From contig NZ_CP147737.1 in assembly GCF_037265215.1 (NCBI RefSeq), positions 1,178,001 to 1,242,000 of the forward strand: a DNA stretch of 64,000 bases, given 5' to 3'. Shown here in pieces: positions 28,901 to 36,441 of the stretch. Below the pieces are notes generated by a model, which was not told the DNA's origin, made no database searches, and worked only from the letters and a program-made list of their open reading frames with translations. This stretch comes from Xenorhabdus griffiniae. Its GTDB lineage: Bacteria; Pseudomonadota; Gammaproteobacteria; Enterobacterales; Enterobacteriaceae. Made by a program: the position numbers and the translations under genes. Within the stretch, counting starts at the first letter, position 1; each line of letters starts with the position of its first letter.

Positions 28901-31900
28901 AGAATAATATTGGTGGCGTAGGGGTTGCCCATGGCGCTACATTGGGTGGCTATTATCTGGCTAATGACGGAGCCGACCTTGCGGGACTTGGGCATATGGT
29001 CAGCTTTGACATTGCCAACAATAGCTGGGGATTCACCAATGATTTCGCGCTCAGCAATCTTCAGGATGGTTCCATTAATACTGCCGCATCGCTGAGCCTG
29101 AATGCGCAGTACGCAGCGGCTAATGGCCGTGGCGGATTGGGTACCGTCATCGTGGCGGCGGGTGGTAACAATCGAGAAGCCGGCGGCAATGCCCAGGGGT
29201 CACTGACCAGTAACAACCGTTTTTCTGTACAAGTCGGTGCGATCAACGCACAAAGCGACTTATCGACTTTGCAGATTGGTTCTTCACCCTTCTCGAACCC
29301 GGGTGCCAGCCTGCTGGTTTCTGCACCGGGCAGTAATGTGGTATCGACCAGCCATATGCTGAAAACTGACCGTGGTTCGACCTTCGGCAATGACTACACC
29401 AGTATGCAAGGCACCAGCTTTGCCGCACCGATCGTCTCTGGCATTGTTGCACTGATGCTTGAGGCCAACCCTAACCTGGGCTATCGTGACGTGCAGCAGA
29501 TCCTTGCACTATCTGCTCTCAAGGTCAATGACCCATCCACCGAATGGAGCGACAATAGCGCCCATCACTGGAATGGCGGCGGCATGCACACCAGTAATGA
29601 TTATGGATTTGGCGCCGTTGATGCACGAGCCGCTGTTCGCTTGGCCGAGTCCTGGATGACGCAAAGCACAGCAGCCAACGAGTATGTTTATAGCGCATCC
29701 AGCGGTGCTCTTGGCAAAACCCTGGCTGCGGGTGAAACGCTGACATCCTCCATTGCGATGAATGCCGGTCTGAATATCGAACATATTGAAATTGATTTTG
29801 ACGCCGAAGTGGGTCGTCTTGGCGATTTGACGCTCAAACTGATCTCTCCTGATGGCACTCAAAGTATATTACTCAATCGTCAGGGCAAGGTTCCAGATGG
29901 TGTGTCGGGCGCGAGTGATACCGATATGGGTAGCAGCCAGTCGGGAACGTTCAAGTACAGCTTTATGTCGACCCATGATTTTGGTGAAAACTCGGCGGGT
30001 AACTGGACGCTGCAAGTCACCAGTGCAAATTCGGGCCTGCCAACCACACTAAATGCCTGGTCACTCCGTTTGTACGGCAGCAAGAGTACACCGGATAATA
30101 CTTACTTTTACACCGACGAATATATCCAGTCGGTGGTCGGGCAAGCCAACCGTACGGTACTGGATGATGCAGTTAATGGCGTGGCGGGTGGGCGTAATAC
30201 CCTCAATGCGGCGGCGGTTTCACGCGATACCTCGGTCAACTTGCAGACCGGTGTTGCCAGCATTGGCGGTGCCGCGTTAACTATCAAGGAGCCGTCGGGC
30301 ATTCATAACATTGTCACCGGTGATGGCAACGATACACTGGTTGCAGGTAATACTAATGCCTTGCTAGATGGCGGGCGTGGAAACAACACGCTGATTGGCG
30401 GTGCGGGTAAGGACTTCTTTGTGGTTCACCGCCGTGAAGCTGGCAGCGATATTATCAGTAATTTCGAGGCCGCCCGTGGCGAAATCATCGATCTGGTCGG
30501 ATTTCGTGGAAAAACCTTTGCTGACTTGCTACTGACTCAACAAGGGGACGATGTTAAGGTTGATCTGGGTAATAATCAGAGTATTACCCTAAAAAATCAG
30601 CAAGTGACTGGAATCAGTGCTGAGAATTTCAAGTTCCAAGATTCCTTTATCGCGCCAATGACCTACACCAGTAGTGACACCTCTACGCACCAACCACAAG
30701 AAGGCCTGGGAACAGTGATCCTTAATGGCGGAGGCAATTGGGTTTCGCTCAGTACCGATGCTCAGGGTCAGATGAAATTTAGCCTGGATGGAACTATTTA
30801 TAGCCATGATAGTGCAACATCAGATACTTTTGTTATAGCAGCTCAACCCGGTGCTAGTAATTACAGAAACGCATTACGTGGATTCCGCCACGGTATCGAT
30901 AAGATCGATCTGCGTCAAGTTGGCGTCACTGACTTTAGTCAACTTTCTATCACTAAAAGCAATCGTGGTACGATCAATGGGTTGTCACAAATTCATGGCG
31001 TTAACGTCACATTTAATGGGGCAAACGCCGCTGATTCAAAAGTGGAACTGCTTTATCTCGATACTCTGGATGTTTCACAGCTCGATGCAGCCGATTTCAT
31101 TTTTGCGGAACATGCACCAGACTTGGTACCCACGGTCAAACCAGTCGTACCGCAATCTCCTGATACATCAACTATTACAGTGCCGGACTCATTGACACCT
31201 AACATACCTTCTATTGATATTGATCGGAAGCCAATTACTATTCCTGATTGGAAACCGATTACTATTCCACCTATTGACTGGGAAGCAATTATGATTCCTC
31301 TTGTTGATCGGGAACCAATTACTATTCCGAAAATTGATCCAGTAGTAGAACCGACACCAATAACCACTGATCCCAATACTGTTATAGTTAAAAATACTTT
31401 TGCCGAGGTTACGTTGGGAGATGAGAGTAAAACAATCATTGTGGAAGCTGACCTTAATAAAGTTGTCGCTGGAAATGGTGATAATAAGGTTAATGTGACG
31501 GGAAGTAGTTCCGATATCACTCTAGGTAATGGTAACAATACCGTTATTGGTGGTGTTAAAAAGCTAATCGTCGGAAATGGCGATAACAATATTGAATCCA
31601 GCAGTACTATGCCGACGATAAAAGTAGGTGATGGTAACAACACCATTACTGGCAATGTCGATAAACTAGCTGCTGGACATGGTGATAATAAGATCAATGT
31701 GACAGGGCATAGAGCTGATATCACGCTAGGTGATGGTAATAACATTATTATTGGTAATGTCGACGAACTAGTCGCCGGGGGTGGTGATAATAAAATCAAT
31801 GTAACAGGACGAGATGCCGATATCACGCTAGGTGATGGTAATAACATCATTACCGGCAATGTTAATAAACTAATAGTCGGTAATGGCGATAACAATATCG

Positions 31901-32382
31901 AGTCCAGTAGTACTATGGCTAAAATAGAAGTAGGAAGTGGTAATAACCATATCGTTGCTAACGGTACTATGTCGAGGGTAAAAGTTGGTGATGGTAATAA
32001 CAATATTTTGACCAGTGGTACTATGTCGACTGTAGAAGTCGGACATGGATCCAATAAGTTAGAATTTAACGGTGATATGGGCAAGTTGGTGTTAGGAAAG
32101 GATATTAGTCTTGATAATCTGAGATTCCAGCATGCTGGGCAAGATTTACAGATTTCGGTCATTGGTAGCAAACAGGAAGTAACACTGCATAATTGGTATG
32201 CCAGTTCTCCTGAACGACCAGCAAGCATTATGGTCGGTGATGGCCACCGTTTGATGGATAGTGAGGTTGAGCACCTTGTTCAGGCCATGGCTGCATTTGC
32301 ACCATCAGCTCCTGCAACCACAATGTTCAGCGATGTTGAGCAACAACGGCTGCAACCTGTACTGGCTGCCAACTGGCATTAA
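25939..32382 (+). CDS. Giant RTX / subtilisin-like type I secretion substrate
   Basis: The 2147-residue protein has this order. Residues 1-165 resemble a papain/NlpC-like hydrolase, with H39 (AGHMWY) and C121 (TNSCVDF). Residues 320-420 hold LDLSGNG and two EF-hand-like loops (DANKDGVIDEHD, DGSHDAKVDAGE). RTX Gly-Asp repeats span about 545-760 (GGSGNDTL). A subtilisin-like S8 domain spans about 915-1200, with H976 (NHATMVAG) and S1160 (GTSFAAP), but E932 where the family has its first Asp (GQFEPGG). A proprotein-convertase P domain lies at about 1265-1385 and a second RTX block near 1460-1500. A Pro/Ile-rich linker (PITIP repeats) spans 1728-1808, followed by GDGNN-type repeats to about 2050. 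It lacks a Sec signal peptide. Secretion by the upstream system is inferred. Confidence 0.88.
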   Translation: MEKKYSVTYKVAPRGAEYVYQENKGKNKAGDVHPSSAGHMWYVINDGNGNEQSYGFESELGEPWGKGRVTRHDNVAYKQTVYEVSVALTETQGKRLIDFSENPDKVGGFRKAEYHVVTNSCVDFVFFSLTSIGYNTHGMQGNLVPVNNIIPLNNMLKFNGAEIISNHLVRDGQYYEYHDARDVTKTLWLTPDESKRVPGPSTNLINIDINSSPQPQKHIQGENKAQQDVANGYIQNAATHKISVIGDILNKTDFTSTQMAGLATGGIRPGEMQLDPNVRPNTYLSEFYKPFYQPGDTSKLDFGLRNAVTLNGLSAMTTFNTYVDPLLLDLSGNGVHMTDIRDGVLFDMDNSGTLKRTGWTGSNTGILVINDGSGQIKNASQMFSEYYSGKTGINGAAGEKKFKDGFGALASEDANKDGVIDEHDPIWSQLRVWIDGSHDAKVDAGELKTLAELGITQINVLSSDKAEVRDGNKVVASGSFTINGETREMLAVDFLGDPVSNILSTQGTGTRVTSTYNDITTTAYASQSETGETLDAEQLGVSHLYGGSGNDTLIAAKTGSWLVGGAGSNTYVGGAGDDVFVISASDDTKNIHGNGGYDTALIVGNKGVELNMAEAGLTVAQGGSGSDVIRSGGANGVFIKGGSGDSVLVGGMGNDVLVGGSGHNTIIGGSGKSVIYAGSQGDIIYASEGGSIIHAGGGDDKIFGGVGDDIIEVGHGNATIDGDGGVNIVSLHGNHGDYQITRTDSGYIVTDKVAGRDGTVTLKNIQKLNFADISAVDLQIPNAMPVEDVLTHDKDGKVFSRTQPHLISAESLLANDQHLNSQGALRIANVGDAIGGTVSLTAQGDVLFTPDADYTGVISFKYGVTDAAGNPSASVVDLSSGETAPMRAVATLLTPEVPLDPLAAQQWYLSDANILPVWKDYTGKGVRIGQFEPGGKFATGPEIFDIAHPDLAANVDKAWLQTQQANSTLPNVVSNHATMVAGVMVATKNNIGGVGVAHGATLGGYYLANDGADLAGLGHMVSFDIANNSWGFTNDFALSNLQDGSINTAASLSLNAQYAAANGRGGLGTVIVAAGGNNREAGGNAQGSLTSNNRFSVQVGAINAQSDLSTLQIGSSPFSNPGASLLVSAPGSNVVSTSHMLKTDRGSTFGNDYTSMQGTSFAAPIVSGIVALMLEANPNLGYRDVQQILALSALKVNDPSTEWSDNSAHHWNGGGMHTSNDYGFGAVDARAAVRLAESWMTQSTAANEYVYSASSGALGKTLAAGETLTSSIAMNAGLNIEHIEIDFDAEVGRLGDLTLKLISPDGTQSILLNRQGKVPDGVSGASDTDMGSSQSGTFKYSFMSTHDFGENSAGNWTLQVTSANSGLPTTLNAWSLRLYGSKSTPDNTYFYTDEYIQSVVGQANRTVLDDAVNGVAGGRNTLNAAAVSRDTSVNLQTGVASIGGAALTIKEPSGIHNIVTGDGNDTLVAGNTNALLDGGRGNNTLIGGAGKDFFVVHRREAGSDIISNFEAARGEIIDLVGFRGKTFADLLLTQQGDDVKVDLGNNQSITLKNQQVTGISAENFKFQDSFIAPMTYTSSDTSTHQPQEGLGTVILNGGGNWVSLSTDAQGQMKFSLDGTIYSHDSATSDTFVIAAQPGASNYRNALRGFRHGIDKIDLRQVGVTDFSQLSITKSNRGTINGLSQIHGVNVTFNGANAADSKVELLYLDTLDVSQLDAADFIFAEHAPDLVPTVKPVVPQSPDTSTITVPDSLTPNIPSIDIDRKPITIPDWKPITIPPIDWEAIMIPLVDREPITIPKIDPVVEPTPITTDPNTVIVKNTFAEVTLGDESKTIIVEADLNKVVAGNGDNKVNVTGSSSDITLGNGNNTVIGGVKKLIVGNGDNNIESSSTMPTIKVGDGNNTITGNVDKLAAGHGDNKINVTGHRADITLGDGNNIIIGNVDELVAGGGDNKINVTGRDADITLGDGNNIITGNVNKLIVGNGDNNIESSSTMAKIEVGSGNNHIVANGTMSRVKVGDGNNNILTSGTMSTVEVGHGSNKLEFNGDMGKLVLGKDISLDNLRFQHAGQDLQISVIGSKQEVTLHNWYASSPERPASIMVGDGHRLMDSEVEHLVQAMAAFAPSAPATTMFSDVEQQRLQPVLAANWH

Positions 32383-32516
32383 ATGTAATGGGTAATAGCG
32401 CCCGCGATAATCATCGCGGGCATCTTACTGGCTGGTAAAAATTGTGTTGTTCTACCTTAAACAAACATTTGACTCGCTTCAATCCAATAGATAATGTATG
32501 GAGCTGTAACTAAAAC

Positions 32517-32625
32517 GATCCTATCGTCTGCAAGGATCAGCGTTAAGCGGCGAATGAAAACTCCCGTAGCCTGCAAGGGAGAGCAAGCATTGCGGTACAT
32601 CTGCCCACCTTTGGAAGCAGATATT
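32517..32625 (+). ncRNA. STAXI-like RNA, copy 2
   Basis: Hairpin 1 is GATCC/GGATC with loop TATCGTCTGCAA, whose UCGUC can pair with downstream GGCGA. Hairpin 2 is CTCCC/GGGAG with GTAGCC in the loop, able to pair with GGTAC. Between them the short helix is GCAA/TTGC, differing from the other copies by compensating changes. The last hairpin is ATCTGC/GCAGAT. It lies upstream of the integrase-like gene at 33307 in the same direction. Confidence 0.8.
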
Positions 32626-33306
32626 GTCAGACATAAACCCCTTGTCTGGTAATGAAGGTTTATTAAACTAAAAATACGCCCAAAAGGTGTTTTTATCTTG
32701 TCGCCGAAGGGTGTTGAACATGGGTTCATACACTGACTTTTCAAATCAACATAAATCCTGTTTATCTTCAATGAACAACAGGATGGCTTTTGTGCATCCG
32801 TTCATACTTTTATCTATCCCTGTCTGAATTATTCAACAGACAATTTTTTACCGCTAAACCATTAACGCATGACTACCGTTTGACATTGAATCTGGCGGCG
32901 TTTTGCTGTACCCGTTGGTATTTCAACGCTTTAATAGTCTTTGCTGATTGTTCGAAAACTCAAGGCGTCACTTTTTGCGGGTTACCGCTGAAAGTGACGC
33001 CGCAGCCAAAGAGTACCACAACCCTGACAGGCTCACGCCTGCTTCACCACGCAGTGAATCTGACACTGCATTTTTAGATTAAAAAAGGAGAACTTGACGA
33101 TATCGAGGCTGGCTTTTAGCCGGTGGGGATGACCTGTTTATACAGGCGGCAGTACCGCGTACTCAACCGATACCCCGCAATACCTCAACCTGCGTTCACT
33201 CTGGCGCACAGATATCGATCAAGGGCAAAGCAGGTTTTTCTGTTTTGCCAGAATGGTCGCGCGCCAGAGATTGCATGTTGTCAGGTATAGGTCGCGGGAG
33301 AAGCTA
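32626..33306 (+). promoter_or_regulatory. Long leader of the integrase-like gene with a GGCGTCACTT hairpin
   Basis: No gene is apparent in these 680 bp. GGCGTCACTT (32964-32973) and AAGTGACGCC (32992-33001) form a 10-bp stem. The same stem sequence recurs at 44359-44400 upstream of the other integrase-like gene, so the two genes share leader parts beyond their STAXI-like RNAs. Confidence 0.5.
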
Positions 33307-34176
33307 ATGAGTCGATTGATTAAGGAATTAAAATTTTTTGCCCGACAAGGCGGCGGCAGTCATAAAACTTGCCATGATCGCATTCAGATCGCCGAACGTT
33401 TAGGCGTGTTGTTATTGAGCCTGAATATTCAGGTCAAAAGCCTTAAGAATTTGAAAGCCAAGCATGTGGAACAGTATGTTGATGCCCGTTTGTCTCAGGG
33501 GATCGCCAAGCGAACGGTGCAAAATGAAATGTCCGCACTGCGTAATATCTTTCGCATGGCAGGTCGGGAGAAGCTGGAAACCTCGCCGCGTTTAAGCAAT
33601 CAGGCATTGGGATTAAGTGGCACCAGCCGCGCCGGAACAAAACAAGCGATCCCTGATGCCACGTTTCAGGTTGTTTATCAGAAGGCACGTGAACGTGATG
33701 CCGGATTTGCCGTCACACTGACACTTGCCCGATTGTTGGGGTTACGTTCTCAGGAAGCGGTGCAATGCAGTGCTTCATTGAAAAGCTGGCGCAAACAGTT
33801 AGAGCAACCAGAGCCAAAACTGCATGTTGTTTTCGGTACAAAAGGTGGTCGGCCAAGGCAAACCCGCGTACTGGATGTTGCAGCGGTGAAAGAAGCTGTC
33901 GAACAGGCCATTGTTATTGCAGAGCAACGAGGTGGCAGGTTGATTGATAAACCAGACCTCAAGCAAGCCATGAACTACTGGCGGACACAGACCACAAGGA
34001 TTGGTTTAACAGGCTGTTATTCTCCCCATAGTTTGCGTTATGCGTGGGCACAGGATGCATTGGCTTTTTACCAACAGAATGGTTTTAGCCGTCAGGAAGC
34101 AAGGGCACTGGTATCAATGGATTTGGGGCATGGTGACGGCCGCGGGCGTTATGTTGAACGGGTTTATAGCCGTTAA
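33307..34176 (+). CDS. Integrase-domain protein (Phage_int_SAM_2/Integrase_1 type)
   Basis: The 289-residue protein has an N-terminal SAM-like DNA-binding part (NLKAKHVEQYVDARLSQGIA) and a degenerate tyrosine-recombinase catalytic part: LLGLRSQEAVQ for the first Arg, SPHSLRYAWAQD for HxxR, and the end DLGHGDGRGRYVERVYS holding the candidate Tyr. It is a paralogue of the 305-residue protein at 43042-43959. Proteins of this type are usual in SPI-7-like elements, where their role in recombination is not settled. GCGGGAGAAGCTA precedes the chosen ATG; the frame is open further upstream. Confidence 0.82.
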   Translation: MSRLIKELKFFARQGGGSHKTCHDRIQIAERLGVLLLSLNIQVKSLKNLKAKHVEQYVDARLSQGIAKRTVQNEMSALRNIFRMAGREKLETSPRLSNQALGLSGTSRAGTKQAIPDATFQVVYQKARERDAGFAVTLTLARLLGLRSQEAVQCSASLKSWRKQLEQPEPKLHVVFGTKGGRPRQTRVLDVAAVKEAVEQAIVIAEQRGGRLIDKPDLKQAMNYWRTQTTRIGLTGCYSPHSLRYAWAQDALAFYQQNGFSRQEARALVSMDLGHGDGRGRYVERVYSR

Positions 34177-34229
34177 ACTTAGTTGTTCGGTTATTGAGTC
34201 AGATAAAACAATCAGTTAAAGTATTCCCG

Positions 34230-34431
34230 CCATTAGCAAAATCTAGTGGTCAAGGTTTAGCAGCCTTGTGCGCTTATACACTGGTAAGAATCTTTACCAG
34301 TGTGCCTGCATACGCCTTTTCTATGGTGGTTCAGGCAGGGGAGACTCACGTCTCGCCGGAGTAAGCGCCGGTCTGCTAACCCTGCTTTGAATCACCACCA
34401 TCAATATTAATTAATGGAAGGGGTAGCAGGA
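34230..34431 (+). promoter_or_regulatory. Structured leader of the second Ner-like gene
   Basis: This leader aligns with 254-430 (minus). It has the hairpin ACACTGGTAA/TTACCAGTGT, then a long stem joining GGTGGTTCA..GCAGGG to CCCTG..TGAATCACCACC around an inner GCCGG/CCGG pair. A 13-codon frame from ATGGTGGTTCAGGCAGGGG (MVVQAG...) overlaps it. Conservation of the stems between both copies supports a function. Confidence 0.55.
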
Positions 34432-34701
34432 ATGAATAATAACAATGTTCAAAATGACTGGCATCAGGCCGATATCATTGCAGCATTACGTAAACGTGGT
34501 ACAACCTTAGCGGCGCTCTCCCGTGAGACGGGACTCAGTTCATCAACATTAGCAAACGCACTCAGCAGGCAGTGGCCTAAAGGCGAGTGGATTATCGCGA
34601 ATTATCTCGGCATCCATCCCTCAGAGATCTGGCCCAGCCGCTATTTTGATAAACGTGGTCAACTGATTAAGCGTAAAGTTCGCAATAAACCACAGGAATA
34701 A
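34432..34701 (+). CDS. Ner/Nlp-like DNA-binding regulator
   Basis: The 89-residue protein has the Ner helix-turn-helix (GTTLAALSRETGLSSSTLAN) and the family end block (QWPKGEWIIANYLGIHPSEI then WPSRYFDKRGQLIKRK). It is the full-length counterpart of the partial gene at 1-253, with the same kind of leader. I chose the ATG at 34432, behind GGAAGGGGTAGCAGGA; an earlier ATG at 34414 overlaps that site. It is the last gene before the right-hand attachment repeat and may regulate the island. Confidence 0.88.
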   Translation: MNNNNVQNDWHQADIIAALRKRGTTLAALSRETGLSSSTLANALSRQWPKGEWIIANYLGIHPSEIWPSRYFDKRGQLIKRKVRNKPQE

Positions 34702-34967
34702 CTCGCTGTAATTTGTGATCGATGTCGTAAAAATGATAATTTTTTATCTTAAGCCCTGAGCGTAAAATGGCAGCCCAATTTGACCATTTTTAACCCTCAC
34801 GGCTTTTTTGCTTTAAGATGATTAAAAAGCACGCAATAAGTAAGATAAATAATTAAAATCAGTCAGATAGTAAAGAGAAAACAAGGAAAAAAATCTAGGG
34901 GCATTAAAAGGGGCATAAACAAAATTAGAGATAATAGATTTTATAAATTCAACAGGTTATAATTTTT

Positions 34968-34989
34968 TTCGATTCCGCCTCCGGCACCA
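34968..34989 (+). other. Right-hand attachment repeat of the tRNA-Phe island
   Basis: TTCGATTCCGCCTCCGGCACCA repeats the last 23 bp of the tRNA-Phe fragment ending at 16595, with one G missing. It is in the same orientation. Together they bound about 18.4 kb that begins with the P4-type integrase, as expected for attL/attR of an integrated island. Confidence 0.8.
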
Positions 34990-35129
34990 AATTTCCATGC
35001 GGGTTTGTCCTAGGTTGTTAAATTTCCTGACAAAAGCGCAAAAAAGAATCAATCGTTAATTAAATGTTAAATCCTAATCAGCTCAATTTGTACTGTTTAG
35101 TTGAAAAGAACACTTAAGACAAGATAACA

Positions 35130-35153
35130 GGGTAGCTGTTTTAACAGTTACCC
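35130..35153 (+). terminator. Intrinsic terminator-like hairpin
   Basis: GGGTAGCTGTT and AACAGTTACCC pair over 11 bp with one mismatch, and TTTTCTCG follows on the plus strand. It lies in the gap between the island end and the minus-strand recombinase gene, where transcripts from both sides could end. Confidence 0.55.
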
Positions 35154-35333
35154 TTTTCTCGTTTAAGGTAATGATTTCAGTAATTGATTCTGATGTCAAG
35201 TAAGGTGAAAACTTCACGTGACACGGGATCGGAATTAGCCATTTTTTCATACCATCGATATTGATGCAGGGCAGTTCACTCACACCTCCACCTCAATCCT
35301 GTCTGAGACCTGCCCTGTCTTTTTTACGCCGTT

Positions 35334-36362
35334 TTATTCATTCTCATCGGCATGCTCATCAACAAAATCAGTATACAACCCCAGTTCCCGTTCCAGCGCT
35401 TTGCCCGTCACTTCCATATCAAGATCAATGTATTCCATCGTGGTCGCCACATTACGGTGCCCCAGTAAGCGTTTCACCAGCGGCAGATTACGATCCGGCG
35501 ATTTCATCAGGGTCGTCGCCAACGTATGACGAAAACGGTGAGGCGAGACTGCAAAATCACACTCTTTGGACAGCCGGCGAAAGAAAGAACGGAGCTGTTG
35601 TTTTTCCCGGTTGATATCGTATTGGTAACGGGAAAGCCGGCTTGGGTGCGGGACACTCAACCGGCTGAGATCGAAAATCGGATCGTGGGCTTTCGCACCG
35701 GCAGCGATGGCCCGTTCCACTAATTTTACCAGCCGGCGTTTAAGCGGCGGAATAATCGGTATTTCCCATTCACTGTGGTTTTTACTGCCTTCCAGCCCCA
35801 GTTCAATATAATTGCTGTCCAGATTAATATCCCGCAGCCGCAGGTGCAGTAACTGGTTCTGACGCATACCCGTAAAGCGCAATGTCGCCAGCACCGTTGA
35901 CCAATACCAGGTCGGATACAGGGCACACCGCCCTCCCCGTGGAGTTATCTCGATGCTTTCTTCCTCAGCAAACTTGCCCATCAGCAGATTAATGCGGGTT
36001 ATCTGCGATTGGCTCAAAATCTTCTTCTTTTTCTTCTCTTTTTTAGCCACGGCGTTGTTAAACGGATTTTCGGTGTGAGGCAGCAGTTTTCGCTCTATGC
36101 CGAAATTAAAAATCGCCCGCAGATGAGCTACCTTATTATTCCAGGTATAACTCGACTGCTTTTTTTCTACCAGAAGATGACGCCGCCACCGCAGCACATC
36201 CCGGTGAATAACCTGTGCCGGTGATGCGGCTTCTCCCATAAACCGGATAAAACCCCGTGTGACCTTGCGATAACTCCATTCGGTATCCGGTCGCAGGATA
36301 TGTGAAAAAAAGTACTCTTCTAATAGCTCTTCCCAACTGAGCGTTTCTGCTGTATTCAACAT
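35334..36362 (-). CDS. Tyrosine recombinase
   Basis: The protein of about 342 residues starts MLNTAETLSWEELLEEYFFS, has a core-binding domain with YTWNNKVAHLRAIFNFGIER, and a full catalytic domain: Arg in LRFTGMRQNQLL, HxxR in SPHRFRHTLAT, H in LLGHRNVATT and Tyr in MEYIDLDM. The ATG at 36362 is preceded by GAGGAAAAAATAAC. Upstream ATGs in frame extend into the neighbouring leader and are less likely. It lies at the junction between the tRNA-Phe island and the accessory operon. It may serve the accessory element. Confidence 0.88.
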   Translation of the reverse strand: MLNTAETLSWEELLEEYFFSHILRPDTEWSYRKVTRGFIRFMGEAASPAQVIHRDVLRWRRHLLVEKKQSSYTWNNKVAHLRAIFNFGIERKLLPHTENPFNNAVAKKEKKKKKILSQSQITRINLLMGKFAEEESIEITPRGGRCALYPTWYWSTVLATLRFTGMRQNQLLHLRLRDINLDSNYIELGLEGSKNHSEWEIPIIPPLKRRLVKLVERAIAAGAKAHDPIFDLSRLSVPHPSRLSRYQYDINREKQQLRSFFRRLSKECDFAVSPHRFRHTLATTLMKSPDRNLPLVKRLLGHRNVATTMEYIDLDMEVTGKALERELGLYTDFVDEHADENE

Positions 36363-36441
36363 GTTATTTTTTCCTCGGTTCATCCTGCCGTGTCCTGTCC
36401 AAAAACAATTCACGGCAATAAAATACAAATAACCCTTTAAA

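Noticed and set aside
31053..32228. 391-codon antisense frame opposite the RTX repeat tail
   Set aside because: It is a shadow of the regular Gly/Asn/Asp codon repeats of the plus-strand gene; its product is low-complexity Leu/Pro/Ser.
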